In this document: piece after piece, positions 45,409 to 54,190 of the stretch
Layout of the letters: each line of letters begins with the position of its first letter
How positions within the stretch are numbered: the stretch's first letter is position 1
Assembly (NCBI RefSeq): GCF_038066715.1
Contig: NZ_JBBUKT010000002.1
Location: forward strand, 772,607-836,606
Direction: 5' to 3'
DNA: 64,000 nt
Source of the DNA: Luteolibacter sp. Y139
GTDB taxonomy: Bacteria; Verrucomicrobiota; Verrucomicrobiia; Verrucomicrobiales; Akkermansiaceae
Position numbers and translations under genes: made by a program
Notes under the pieces: model-generated
Seen by the model: the letters and a program-made list of their open reading frames with translations, nothing else
Database searches by the model: none
Told to the model about the DNA's origin: nothing

Positions 45409-45935
45409 ATCGCACCCTCGGCCCAGACGACATCGAGCAAGGCATTGCCGCCCTTGCCAACGCCATCCGCGAGCGCACCGCGGGCAAGCCGATCGCGCTC
45501 GTGGGTATCCGCAGCCGCGGCGACGAGGTGGCCGAGCGCGTCTGCAATCGCCTCGCCGAAGAAGACCGCGAACTGGAACTTGGCACCCTCGATATCTCGC
45601 TCTACCGCGACGACTACGAGCACCTCCACGAGAACCCCAAGCTCCAGGAAAGCGACATCCCCTTCACCGTCGATGGCGCGCACATCATCCTCGTCGACGA
45701 CGTCCTCTTCACCGGCCGCACCATCCGCGCCGCGCTCGACGCCCTCTCCGACTACGGCCGTCCGGCCAAGGTCGAGCTCGCCGTCCTGATCGACCGCGGC
45801 CACCGCGAAATGCCGGTCCAGCCGGACTACACCGGCATTTTGTTAGAGACCGCGCGGCACGACCACGTGCATGTTTCCTTGGAAGCCACCGACGGCGAAG
45901 ACAAGATCGAGATCGTCACCAAGCAAAACGACTAA
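45405..45935 (+). CDS. pyrR: Bifunctional pyr operon regulator/uracil phosphoribosyltransferase PyrR
   Basis: A PRTase-fold protein which in Gram-positives binds pyr mRNA in response to UMP and also makes UMP from uracil. The 176-residue product has IRSRGDEVAERV (PPi loop), LDISLYRDDYEHL near residue 63, the PRPP-binding VDGAHIILVDDVLFTGRTIRAALDAL near residue 90, and LIDRGHREMPVQPDYTG near residue 127. These are all diagnostic of PyrR. It stands upstream of pyrB with one unknown membrane gene between. I saw no clear PyrR-binding hairpin in the short spacers, so regulatory activity is unconfirmed. Confidence 0.94.
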   Translation: MNRTLGPDDIEQGIAALANAIRERTAGKPIALVGIRSRGDEVAERVCNRLAEEDRELELGTLDISLYRDDYEHLHENPKLQESDIPFTVDGAHIILVDDVLFTGRTIRAALDALSDYGRPAKVELAVLIDRGHREMPVQPDYTGILLETARHDHVHVSLEATDGEDKIEIVTKQND

Positions 45936-45946
45936 CCCCCTGAGCC

Positions 45947-46600
45947 ATGCTTCCCGAACGCCGGAAATCCGCCGATGAAATCGCGAAGCTCCGCGAGTCG
46001 CTTGGTATCTCCGGCGAAGCGCAGGCAGAGGGCGAGGAAACGGCTGCCGCAAGCGAGCCAACGGTTCCCCCAAGCGAAAATGAGGAAGCCGTCAAGTCCG
46101 TCACACCAGCCCGCCAGGTCCGCTCGCTGAGGAAGTCCGAGCAGAAACCGGCTGAGTTTTCCGCGGTCCAAACCAAGAACGGCATCCCCGTCCGCCGCCA
46201 CGACGACCGCGAACTGATGGAGATCCGCCGCGTCCAGGCCACCCCGCCGGACAAGAGCATCGCCTACATCCAGCAGCTCGGCGCACCATGGCCACTGGTA
46301 GTGCTCGGCTACCTTTTCCCATTCATCGGTGCCGCCTGCGGACTCTTCGCCGCATTCTCCCCGAAAGTCCCCGAGCCCGATCTTCAATACCAGTGGCTGA
46401 TGGATCTCTCGCGCGCGCCGTGGCTGGACAAGGCAGGCTTTGGACTACTCGTCGCATGCTGCGCCATCGGCCTCATCTTCGCCGCATGGTTCGCCTTGAA
46501 GAAGCCTCGCTCGCGCCACCACGCCGGCTTCATCGTCATCTTCGCCGTTATCATCGTCGTCTTCGGACTCATTCACCAATTCAATCCCAATGGCCCGTAA
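45947..46600 (+). CDS. Membrane protein of unknown function between pyrR and pyrB
   Basis: A 217-residue product. The first ~115 residues are charged and probably cytoplasmic (LPERRKSADEIAKLRESLGI, ARQVRSLRKSEQKPAEF). Three hydrophobic segments follow (PLVVLGYLFPFIGAACGLFA, GFGLLVACCAIGLIFAAWFAL and GFIVIFAVIIVVFGLIH). No family is recognised. Its 3' end overlaps pyrB by 11 bases in another frame, and it lies 11 bases after pyrR, so it is inside the pyrimidine operon. That position suggests coexpression, not a demonstrated role in nucleotide synthesis or uracil uptake. Confidence 0.75.
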   Translation: MLPERRKSADEIAKLRESLGISGEAQAEGEETAAASEPTVPPSENEEAVKSVTPARQVRSLRKSEQKPAEFSAVQTKNGIPVRRHDDRELMEIRRVQATPPDKSIAYIQQLGAPWPLVVLGYLFPFIGAACGLFAAFSPKVPEPDLQYQWLMDLSRAPWLDKAGFGLLVACCAIGLIFAAWFALKKPRSRHHAGFIVIFAVIIVVFGLIHQFNPNGP

Positions 46601-47519
46601 GGACCTCCTCGACATCTCATCGCTCAGCCGGGAAGAAATCGATCTCCTCCTAGGCCAAGCCGTCCCGTTCAAGGAACTCTTCACCCGCTCCGTGAAGAAG
46701 GTCCCCGCCCTCAAGGGCAAGTCGGTTCTGATGCTCTTCTACGAGCCGAGCACCCGCACCCACTCCTCCTTCGAAGTCGCCGCCAAGCGACTCTCGGCCG
46801 ACGTCACCAACTTCGACGTCCCCCACTCCTCCGTCGTCAAAGGCGAGTCCGTCCGCGAGACCATCGAAACCCTCCAGGCCATGCGCACCGACTACATCGT
46901 CGTCCGCCACGGCCGCAGCAGCCTCCCCGCCATGATCGCCGGCATGACCAAGGCCAGCGTGATCAATGCCGGCGACGGTGCCCACGCGCATCCCACGCAG
47001 GCCCTGTTAGATGCGTTCACGCTTCAGGAAGTCTACCCCGAGGGACTCGCAGGCAAGAAGGTCCTCATCATCGGCGACATCCTCCACAGCCGCGTCGCCC
47101 GCTCCACCAGCACCATCCTCAAGCGCCTCGATGCCAAGGTCGCCTACCTCGGCCCCGGCTCGCTGGTGCCGAAGTCCGGCCCGGAGAATATCGAGCGCTT
47201 CACCGACTACGAGGAAGCCATGAAGTGGAAGCCAGACGTGGTCTACCTCCTCCGCGTCCAAATGGAGCGCCAGGACGTCCAATTCTTCCCCAGCCTCCGC
47301 GAATACCACCGCGTCTACGGCATCACCGAAGAACGCCTCAAGCGCATCGACAGCGAAGGCCTCTGGCTCATGCACCCCGGTCCCGTGAACCGCGGCGTCG
47401 AACTCTGCGACGGAGCCATGGACTACAGCCGCAGCCTCATCAACCGCCAGGTTGAGAACGGCATCGCCGTCCGCATGGCCGTCCTCTACTGGCTCAAGCC
47501 CGGCGGCGAAGAGAGCTGA
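46590..47519 (+). CDS. pyrB: Aspartate carbamoyltransferase catalytic subunit
   Basis: Condenses carbamoyl phosphate with aspartate, the first committed step of pyrimidine synthesis. The 309-residue protein shows EPSTRTHSSFEVAAKRLSAD near residue 52 (carbamoyl-phosphate loop), VVRHGRSSLPAMIA near residue 105, NAGDGAHAHPTQALLDAFTL near residue 128 and MHPGPVNRGVEL near residue 265. This is the complete ATCase signature set. Its length matches the class without an attached dihydroorotase. No pyrI or pyrC follows in the window. Confidence 0.97.
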   Translation: MARKDLLDISSLSREEIDLLLGQAVPFKELFTRSVKKVPALKGKSVLMLFYEPSTRTHSSFEVAAKRLSADVTNFDVPHSSVVKGESVRETIETLQAMRTDYIVVRHGRSSLPAMIAGMTKASVINAGDGAHAHPTQALLDAFTLQEVYPEGLAGKKVLIIGDILHSRVARSTSTILKRLDAKVAYLGPGSLVPKSGPENIERFTDYEEAMKWKPDVVYLLRVQMERQDVQFFPSLREYHRVYGITEERLKRIDSEGLWLMHPGPVNRGVELCDGAMDYSRSLINRQVENGIAVRMAVLYWLKPGGEES

Positions 47520-47603
47520 GCGACGCAAAAGAGGCCGCAAGGCCCGCTGGGTGCGCGGAGCCTCTGGCCCGCAGAAGCACCAAACAACTCCGCTTCACCC
47601 ACC

Positions 47604-47630
47604 CCTGGGAGCGCCGGTCTTCAGACCGGC
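47604..47630. repeat. REP-like palindromic element
   Basis: The 10-base head ctgggagcgc is followed by gccggtct-tc-agaccggc (47613-47630), an 8-bp perfect stem with a 2-base loop. The head is the same as at 39901-39910 but the palindrome differs, as in a repeat family with compensatory stem changes. It lies in the convergent spacer between pyrB and the beta-galactosidase gene and may also serve as a terminator. Confidence 0.6.
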
Positions 47631-47658
47631 CCGAATGATCCCTCCATGCCGTCGCAAC

Positions 47659-50001
47659 TCAACGGCTCTCTTTCACGAAGCCACCGCCGACGTAAACCCT
47701 GTAATCCTTGATCCGCCCCGGATTATTCCCCGCCCGCGGCGTATAACGGAACCCACCAATCTTGGTCGCTCCACCAAGATCAATCACGAGGTAGTGCGGA
47801 TACCCCGGCTGCGCATCCTTCCACTCAGTGTGCCAGAAGTCCGCCGTCTGCCCGTTGATCGCATTCGAAGCCGACCCATCCTCACCCGTCATCTCCTCGC
47901 TATCCGCATAGGCCACCGTCCAACTCGCATGCGAGATCGACTTCCCCTCAGGATCGAGCAGATCAAGCTCTGCAATGGCAGCGAATGGCTTGCCATCATG
48001 AGCATTGAGCATTTCGAGCGCGAACTGCGAACCCTCCAGCGGCTTGGCGAACTTCACATCCTGCACCTCCGCTCCCGCCGGGAAAGCAGCCTCAAACCCG
48101 GGCTTCTGCCCCTTGAGAACCAACTCACCCTTCTTCGAGCCCTTCCGCGCAAAATCCAACTCCGGCCGCAGCTGATCCAAAATCGGCTTCTCCAACCCAG
48201 CCAGCACCGGCTTCTCTGGACCTAACAGGTCAAGGACCACCACCTCGTTCTCCCCCTCCTTCAACCACGCACCCGGCAAATACGCCGTCTGCGTCGGCCC
48301 GATGTTCCAGTGCCGGGCCAAGCAATGCCCATTCACCCACACCACACCTTTTCCCCACGTCCGCAGGTCCAGGAAAGTATCCGCCGCCTTCGCCAGCTTG
48401 AACGTCCCACGCCAGAACTTCGGACCCGGCGCGCTCTCACCACCGCTCTTCCACTTCAGCGACGAAAGCATCGCCTCATCCAGCTTCAGCGGAAACACCG
48501 ACCACTCACCGGTCACCTCGGTGCTCTTGCCACCCGCCACCAGCTCCACCTTCCCTTGGATCCCCTTGCGATCGTGGATCTCGACCCCGAAATTCACGTG
48601 CCCCATCGCCTCCACGAGAATGTCCAGCTGCTGCGGCTGCTTGCGCTCCGGCAGGCTCACCTTGAAGCGACGCGAACGGCGATCGGTCACGCCCACTTCC
48701 TTCCCATCAAGGAATACCCAACCGAAGTCATGCACTTGCCCGATCTGCAAGCTCGCCGCCGGACCCGCCGGCAACGTGATGCGATACACCGTGCACCCAT
48801 GCCCCTGATCATACGCCTCCATGTTCTTCGGCGCGCTATCCTTGATCGCAGCCGGCAAGTTCTGAAACACCGCCGCAGTCTCCTTCAAGGTGAATGAAGG
48901 CACCGCCATCGTCGGCATCGGCACCGGCGGATCCACAAGCGTCTCCCCCGGCAGCAAATACTTCGCCATCAAGTGGCGCGTCCGCTCGAATTTCTCCCCG
49001 ATCCACCCCGCCTCACTGATCGGCGCATCATAATCGTAGCTGCTCGTATCCGGCTTGAACGGCCGGTCCGCACCCGCCCACATCCCGAAGCTCGTGCCAC
49101 CGTGAGCCATGTAGATGCTGAAGGACGCACCTTCGTTGAGCATGTATTCGAGGTCCTTCAAATACTGGTCAGTCTTCCCGAGGTGATGCGGCGCGCCCCA
49201 CGTATCGAACCATCCCGGATAAAACTCCCCGCACATCAGCGGCCCCTTCGGTTGAATCTCCCGCAGCTTCTTGAAGCCGGTCGCCGGATCGCTGCCGAAG
49301 TTCACCACATTGAAGAGATCATCGCGCCGCCCATTCGCGAGGTTGCCGGTCGGATTGCACGCGAACAGTGGGATATCGAACCCACCATCGATCATCGCCT
49401 GCCGCATCTTCCCCATGTATTCCGTGTCCTTGCCGTAGAACCCATATTCGTTCTCCACCTGCGCCATCAGGATCGGCCCGCCCTTCGTCACCTGCATCGG
49501 CCCGAGCACTCGGCCCACCTCCTTGAGCCAAGCCTGGCTCGCCGCCATGAAATCCGGATCTTGCGAACGCAGCGCGATGTCCGGCTTCTTCAGCAACCAC
49601 CACGGCAAGCCACCGCCGTCCCACTCGGCACACGCATACGGACCGGGCCGCAAAATGACCCACATGCCTTCCTCCTGCGCCAGCTTGCAGAACTCCGCCG
49701 CATCGGCCTGCCCTTCCCAATTGTATTTGCCCTTCTCGAACTCGTGGACGTTCCAGAACAGATACGCGCAGACCGTATTCAGCCCCATCGCCTTGCAGAG
49801 TTGCAGGCGATGCCGCCAATACTCCTTCGGCACGCGCGCAAAATGGAGCTCACCGCAGCGGATCTGCATCCGCTTGCCATCGAGCAGCAGATCCTTCTCG
49901 CCGATCTCGAAGGTGTGCTTGGGCGTGGCTTGCGCGAGCACCGGAGAGACGCCCGAGGCGAACAATGCGACCCCGAAAGCGAGCGAGGGAAAGAGCTTCA
50001 T
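47659..50001 (-). CDS. Exported GH35 beta-galactosidase with short C-terminal discoidin-like region
   Basis: Releases terminal beta-galactose from glycans. The 780-residue product begins with a signal peptide (MKLFPSLAFGVALFASGVSPVLAQ). The GH35 barrel runs from about 30 to 350: LLLDGKRMQIRCGELHFARVP, the acid/base Glu in MAQVENEYGFYG near residue 190, and the nucleophile in MCGEFYPGWFDTWG near residue 262. Several beta-sandwich modules follow (WGKGVVWVNGHCLARHWNIGP is typical of GH35 C-terminal domains). The last ~90 residues resemble the first part of an F5/8 discoidin module (ADFWHTEWKDAQPGYPHYLVIDLGG, IKDYRVYVG), but the chain ends there, shorter than a full module. It probably acts in the periplasm or outside the cell. 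It is divergent from a fucose-isomerase-like gene. Confidence 0.93.
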   Translation of the reverse strand: MKLFPSLAFGVALFASGVSPVLAQATPKHTFEIGEKDLLLDGKRMQIRCGELHFARVPKEYWRHRLQLCKAMGLNTVCAYLFWNVHEFEKGKYNWEGQADAAEFCKLAQEEGMWVILRPGPYACAEWDGGGLPWWLLKKPDIALRSQDPDFMAASQAWLKEVGRVLGPMQVTKGGPILMAQVENEYGFYGKDTEYMGKMRQAMIDGGFDIPLFACNPTGNLANGRRDDLFNVVNFGSDPATGFKKLREIQPKGPLMCGEFYPGWFDTWGAPHHLGKTDQYLKDLEYMLNEGASFSIYMAHGGTSFGMWAGADRPFKPDTSSYDYDAPISEAGWIGEKFERTRHLMAKYLLPGETLVDPPVPMPTMAVPSFTLKETAAVFQNLPAAIKDSAPKNMEAYDQGHGCTVYRITLPAGPAASLQIGQVHDFGWVFLDGKEVGVTDRRSRRFKVSLPERKQPQQLDILVEAMGHVNFGVEIHDRKGIQGKVELVAGGKSTEVTGEWSVFPLKLDEAMLSSLKWKSGGESAPGPKFWRGTFKLAKAADTFLDLRTWGKGVVWVNGHCLARHWNIGPTQTAYLPGAWLKEGENEVVVLDLLGPEKPVLAGLEKPILDQLRPELDFARKGSKKGELVLKGQKPGFEAAFPAGAEVQDVKFAKPLEGSQFALEMLNAHDGKPFAAIAELDLLDPEGKSISHASWTVAYADSEEMTGEDGSASNAINGQTADFWHTEWKDAQPGYPHYLVIDLGGATKIGGFRYTPRAGNNPGRIKDYRVYVGGGFVKESR

Positions 50002-50279
50002 GGTGACGATCCCAAGCGCCGCTTAAAAAGGATGTCGAGCCCCGATTCCGACTGTTGACCGAAGCCCTTGCAACGTATGGAGAAACGGCGGAATACCCCT
50101 GTTGGAGATTCACTACAAGGGCGTCGCAAACCACCAAGCCGGGTGTGATGAAATCCCTCGCATTCAGAATTTAATTGCACGTTTTATTCGACTCGTTTTC
50201 ATCAATCCAGCAGCTCCACGGTATGACGAATCCGCGCATCCCGACGACAATCTCACCAACCATCTGACCACCTCCTCAC
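50002..50279. other. Divergent regulatory region, GH35 / isomerase-like gene
   Basis: This 278-base spacer separates two divergent genes and must hold both promoters. It is noticeably more A/T-rich around 50165-50215 than the neighbouring coding DNA, as expected for promoters. A TTGACC hexamer occurs near 50053, but no well-spaced -10 follows. No open frame here looks coding. No operator could be defined. Confidence 0.4.
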
Positions 50280-51776
50280 ATGTACCTGCCCCTTGGCCAA
50301 TACTCACCTGACATCAAGCTCGGCTTCGTTTCCGCGTCCCGAAATTGCTTTCCTCGTCCGCTCGCCGCAGAGCGCTCGGAAAAGTTGATTGCTGCCACCA
50401 AAGCGGCAGGCATCGAACTCACCGTCCCAGCCGGCGAGTGCGCCGTCATCGAAACCCGCGCCCACGCCGCGGATGCCGCGAAGCAACTCATCGCCGCCGG
50501 CTGCGATGCCGCCGTGCTCTTCCTCGGCAACTTCTCGCCGGAGATCGAAGACGCCGCCTTCGTGAAAGCCTTCCCCGGCCCCGTGCTCCTGATCGCAGCC
50601 GCCGAGGAAAGCGCCATCAATCTCATCCAAAAGCGCGGCGACGCCCTCTGTGGCCTCCTCTCCGCCGCCATGGCCATCCGCAAGCGCGATGTCCAGGACC
50701 GCGTCCACATCCCGGAGCTCCCCGTCGTCTCCGCCGAGGAAGGTGCCGCCGAGATCGCCCACTTCGTGAAGATGATCAAGGTGGTGAAGGGCGTCAGCAA
50801 CGCCACCATCGGCCTCTTCGGCCCCCGCCCGCGCGACTTCGAAACCTGCAACTACAACCTCGCCTCCCTCCTGTCGATTGGCGTCGAAATCGAGGAACTC
50901 GGCCTCTTCGACCTCCAGAACGAGATCAAGACCATCCAGGAATCCAAGGCCATTGCCGACGAGCAAAAGGCCGAGATGCCATCCATCCCGGAAGACCCGA
51001 ACTTCAAGGCCCGCCTCTCCGACTACGAGCAAGCTGTTAGAAACTTCCGCGATCGCCTCCAGCTCTCCGGCGCGGCCTCGCAGTGCTGGTCCGAGCAGGA
51101 GTTCTCCCTCAAGCACGTCCCCTGCTTCATCAACGGCCGTATGGCCGACAAGGGCTTCCCCATCGCCTGCGAAAACGACGCCTACTCGCTCGTCGCCGAG
51201 CTGATGGCCCAATACGCCAGCGACAACACGGTCACCGTCCTGGACATCAACCACTCCATTCCCGGCAACCTCCACGAGTCGCTGAAGGACTATCCGCTCA
51301 AGGACATGGTCGGCATGTTTCACTGCGGCAATACCGCCAGCAAGCTGCTCAAGAACCCGGAGATGAAATACCAGCTCATCATGAAGCGCCTCATGGAGCC
51401 GGACACCGATCCCGACATCACCCGCGGCACCATCGAGGGCCAGATCTCCGCCTCGCCGATCACCGTCGTGCAGATCCACGGCCACGGTGACAAGCTCCGC
51501 GCGTACATCTGCGAGGGCCACTTCCTCGACCTCGACCCGAAGACCTTCGGCTGCACCGGCACCGCATACATCCCCGGCTTCCATCGCTTCTACCGCCACG
51601 TGCTGCTTGGCGCCTACCACCACCACGCCGCCGTCGCCTTCGCCCACGTCGGCGCGGTCCTGTTCGATGCCTTCAAGCTGCTCGGCATCGAAGTCATCGA
51701 TACCCCGCTTCCGGATGGCGTGCCGTATCCCGGTGAAAACGTCTTCCGCGCCGGCCTAGTGCCAAAAGGCCGCTGA
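50280..51776 (+). CDS. L-fucose/L-arabinose isomerase-like protein
   Basis: A 498-residue soluble protein with the architecture of the fucose/arabinose isomerase superfamily. The N-terminal part is Rossmann-like (IKLGFVSASRNCFPRPLA, GCDAAVLFLGNFSPEIEDAAF, ATIGLFGPRPRDFET). A metal-binding C-terminal part contains CENDAYSLVAELMAQYASDN, MVGMFHCGNTASKLL, EGQISASPITVVQIHGHGD and a late His-rich stretch (GAYHHHAAVAFAHVG). The CENDxxxxL and FHCG motifs resemble those of the isomerase C-terminal domain. Members interconvert aldose and ketose, but many homologues in this phylum have unknown substrates. It is divergent from an exported beta-galactosidase, suggesting use of sugars freed from host or algal glycans. 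A strong terminator follows. Confidence 0.85.
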   Translation: MYLPLGQYSPDIKLGFVSASRNCFPRPLAAERSEKLIAATKAAGIELTVPAGECAVIETRAHAADAAKQLIAAGCDAAVLFLGNFSPEIEDAAFVKAFPGPVLLIAAAEESAINLIQKRGDALCGLLSAAMAIRKRDVQDRVHIPELPVVSAEEGAAEIAHFVKMIKVVKGVSNATIGLFGPRPRDFETCNYNLASLLSIGVEIEELGLFDLQNEIKTIQESKAIADEQKAEMPSIPEDPNFKARLSDYEQAVRNFRDRLQLSGAASQCWSEQEFSLKHVPCFINGRMADKGFPIACENDAYSLVAELMAQYASDNTVTVLDINHSIPGNLHESLKDYPLKDMVGMFHCGNTASKLLKNPEMKYQLIMKRLMEPDTDPDITRGTIEGQISASPITVVQIHGHGDKLRAYICEGHFLDLDPKTFGCTGTAYIPGFHRFYRHVLLGAYHHHAAVAFAHVGAVLFDAFKLLGIEVIDTPLPDGVPYPGENVFRAGLVPKGR

Positions 51777-51803
51777 TCTAAAATCCACTAGGATAGATTC
51801 CCT

Positions 51804-51844
51804 TCGGGAGCACGTGCGAAACGCCGCGTGCTCCCGATTTTTTT
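51804..51844 (+). terminator. Strong intrinsic terminator
   Basis: A perfect 11-bp stem (tcgggagcacg/cgtgctcccga) with a 12-base loop is directly followed by seven T residues (51838-51844). It lies 28 bases after the isomerase-like stop codon. It is the clearest Rho-independent terminator in the window. Confidence 0.93.
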
Positions 51845-51969
51845 GCATGATCCTCCGGTTACTCATCCGGTGCGTGCGCGGCGCTTGCTCCGGACGACTT
51901 CCGCATCCAACTTCATGCTAAGTAAACAAGCTTCACGCATTTCATCACAGCTCGTCCCCCGCGTTTCCC

Positions 51970-53151
51970 ATGAACAGCCCTGTCGAGAACATCGCGCCGT
52001 CAGTCACCGAAGCGACTCGAGCCCCAGGCACTCCACGCCGCGGCCACACCTATCGCTGCCAGTGCGGTCGGCCGGTCTTCTTCCACAATAGCCTGTGCCT
52101 CGCCTGTGGCGCCGCGCTTGGCTATGAACCCACTCACGCGGAGGTCCACTCGTTGCAGCCAACGAAGACCCAAGGAATCTGGCAGATCTCGGGCGCAGAT
52201 GCCCCTGCGCCCCTCTACCGCCGCTGCGTCAACATCGATACACCCGCCGGCTGCAACTGGCTGGTACCCGCGGATCACCCGTCCACGCTTTGCATTGCCT
52301 GTCGTCTGAACCGCACGATCCCGAATCTCAACGAACCGGACAACTGCAGCCATTGGCGCATGATCGAAATGGCCAAACGCCGACTGGTAGGGCAACTGAT
52401 CGCGATCGGGCTGCCCGTCCATTCAAAGGTCGAGGAAGATCCGGAACACGGCGTGATGTTCGATTTCCTGCGCACCCCGCCTGGGTCGGCGCCGATCATG
52501 ACCAGCCATGGCAACGGGCTCATCACACTGAACATCGAGGAAGCCGACGACTCCATCCGCGAGGCCGTCCGCAACCAGATGAACGAACCCTATCGGACAC
52601 TGCTGGGACACTTTCGCCACGAAATCGGCCACTACTACTGGGACCGCCTGATTGCGGGTACGCCGTGGCATGAAAAGTTCCGTGAGCTCTTCGGCGATGA
52701 GCGCGCCGACTATGCCGCGGCACTGCAAGCCAACTACATTTCCGGACCACCGCCCAACTGGCAGGAGAGCTTCATCAGCTCCTACGCGGCCACCCACCCT
52801 TGGGAGGATTGGGCCGAGAGTTGGGCTCACTACTTGCACATGGTCGATAGCCTTGATACCGCGATCGGACTTGGACTCAATGCCGACGACATCGAGCTCG
52901 ATACCGAGCCATTTACTCTAAATGACCTCTATGCCCCGGACGATCCCGATGCTGCGCGCGTGCTCATGCTGGTGAATGGATGGATGGAGCTGGTCACCGC
53001 CCTCAACGAATTGGCGAGAAGCATGGGTCACCGCGACTTCTATCCGTTCGTCATGTCGCGCACCGTCTTGAAAAAACTTCACTTCATCCAGCTCGTCGTG
53101 AAGAGCCAGCGCGAGGCCACTGCCACACCATCACACTCAGAGCTTGCCTGA
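51970..53151 (+). CDS. Zinc-ribbon protein with putative zinc metallopeptidase domain (PF15887-like)
   Basis: A 393-residue cytoplasmic-looking protein. The N-terminus holds two CxC/CxxC zinc ribbons: YRCQCGRPVFFHNSLCLACGAALGY (about 28-52), and a second cluster CVNIDTPAGCNW followed by CIACRLNRTIPNL (about 80-120). The catalytic-like domain carries HFRHEIGHYYWDRL near residue 218, an HExGH metal site, followed by FGDERADYAAALQANY and EDWAESWAHYLHMVDSLDTA, which supply further ligands. This matches the putative zinc-binding metallopeptidase family often found in Planctomycetota and Verrucomicrobiota. Substrates are unknown. It converges on the yej/opp operon with a 10-base spacer. Confidence 0.88.
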   Translation: MNSPVENIAPSVTEATRAPGTPRRGHTYRCQCGRPVFFHNSLCLACGAALGYEPTHAEVHSLQPTKTQGIWQISGADAPAPLYRRCVNIDTPAGCNWLVPADHPSTLCIACRLNRTIPNLNEPDNCSHWRMIEMAKRRLVGQLIAIGLPVHSKVEEDPEHGVMFDFLRTPPGSAPIMTSHGNGLITLNIEEADDSIREAVRNQMNEPYRTLLGHFRHEIGHYYWDRLIAGTPWHEKFRELFGDERADYAAALQANYISGPPPNWQESFISSYAATHPWEDWAESWAHYLHMVDSLDTAIGLGLNADDIELDTEPFTLNDLYAPDDPDAARVLMLVNGWMELVTALNELARSMGHRDFYPFVMSRTVLKKLHFIQLVVKSQREATATPSHSELA

Positions 53152-53161
53152 CAGGCCCACA

Positions 53162-54190
53162 TCACGACGCCCCTGCCTTCAAGGACAAGGCGCCACTAAC
53201 CTTCGCCCAATCCTCCGCCTCCAGGCAGCACGGATCCGCCGCGACCCAGTGGCCGGATTCGATCTCTCTCAGCGAAAGATCCGCACCCACCGTCTCCTCA
53301 TAGCGCGGGTGCTTGATCCGATGTCCAAAGGCACTCCCCTTCGGCGGATCGATCGGCGAGGGCACATCGCCTTCGAGAAGGATGCGCTCTTTCTCCAACG
53401 AGGGATCAGGCTCGGGAATCGCAGACAGAAGCGCCTTGGTATAGGCGTGCTTCGGCCGCTGGTAGATCGAATCGGCATCCGCCATCTCCACGATCTTGCC
53501 GAGGTACATCACCGCCACCCGGTCGGAGATGTGCTTCACCACCGCGAGATTGTGCGCGATGAACAAATACGAAAGCCCGAGGTCCTTCTGCAGCTCTAAC
53601 AAGAGATTCAGCACCTGCGACTGCACCGACACGTCGAGCGCCGAAACCGGCTCGTCGCAAACAATCAGCTTCGGCTTCAGAGCGATGGCGCGGGCAATCC
53701 CGATCCGCTGGCGTTGGCCGCCCGAAAACTCAAAGGGATAGCGATCCGCCGCGGCGCTCTGGAGGCCGACACGCTCTAACAGCTCATCCACCCGCTTGCG
53801 CCGCTCGTTCGCGGAACCATGGCCGTGAATGATCAGCGGTTCCTCCAGAATCTCACGCACGCTGTGGCGCGCATTCAAAGACTCGACCGGATCCTGAAAG
53901 ATCATCTGCAAATCGCCACGGACCGGCCGCATCGCACCGCGCCCGAGGCGGGTGATGTCACGACCGTCGAAGTGGATGCTCCCGTTGTTCACGTCATTGA
54001 GACGGACGATCGCCTTGCCGAGCGTCGACTTCCCACAACCGGACTCGCCGACCAGCCCAAGCGTCTCTCCCGGAGCAATATCGAAAGACACGCCATCCAC
54101 CGCCCTGACCGACCCGACCTGACGCATGAGGAGACCACCCGTCACCGGGAAGTGCACCTTGATGTCTCGCACGGAAAGGATCGGGGTCAT
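53162..54190 (-). CDS. oppF: Peptide ABC transporter ATPase, OppF/DppF-like
   Basis: One of two ATPases powering a peptide importer. The product has 342 residues from the ATG at 54190, whose ATGA overlaps the oppD stop. Walker A is [18 protein letters not shown] near residue 46. QMIFQDPVESLNARHSV is the Q-loop region, FSGGQRQRIGIARAIALKPKLIVCDEPVSALDVSVQ holds the ABC signature and Walker B near residue 165, and YLFIAHNLAVVKHISDRVAVMYLG contains the H-loop. The C-terminal oligopeptide-transporter extension (HAYTKALLSAIPEPDP, GSAFGHRIKHPRYEE) is present, but its usual Cys-rich [4Fe-4S] motif is largely missing. Confidence 0.95.
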   Translation of the reverse strand: MTPILSVRDIKVHFPVTGGLLMRQVGSVRAVDGVSFDIAPGETLGLVGESGCGKSTLGKAIVRLNDVNNGSIHFDGRDITRLGRGAMRPVRGDLQMIFQDPVESLNARHSVREILEEPLIIHGHGSANERRKRVDELLERVGLQSAAADRYPFEFSGGQRQRIGIARAIALKPKLIVCDEPVSALDVSVQSQVLNLLLELQKDLGLSYLFIAHNLAVVKHISDRVAVMYLGKIVEMADADSIYQRPKHAYTKALLSAIPEPDPSLEKERILLEGDVPSPIDPPKGSAFGHRIKHPRYEETVGADLSLREIESGHWVAADPCCLEAEDWAKVSGALSLKAGAS

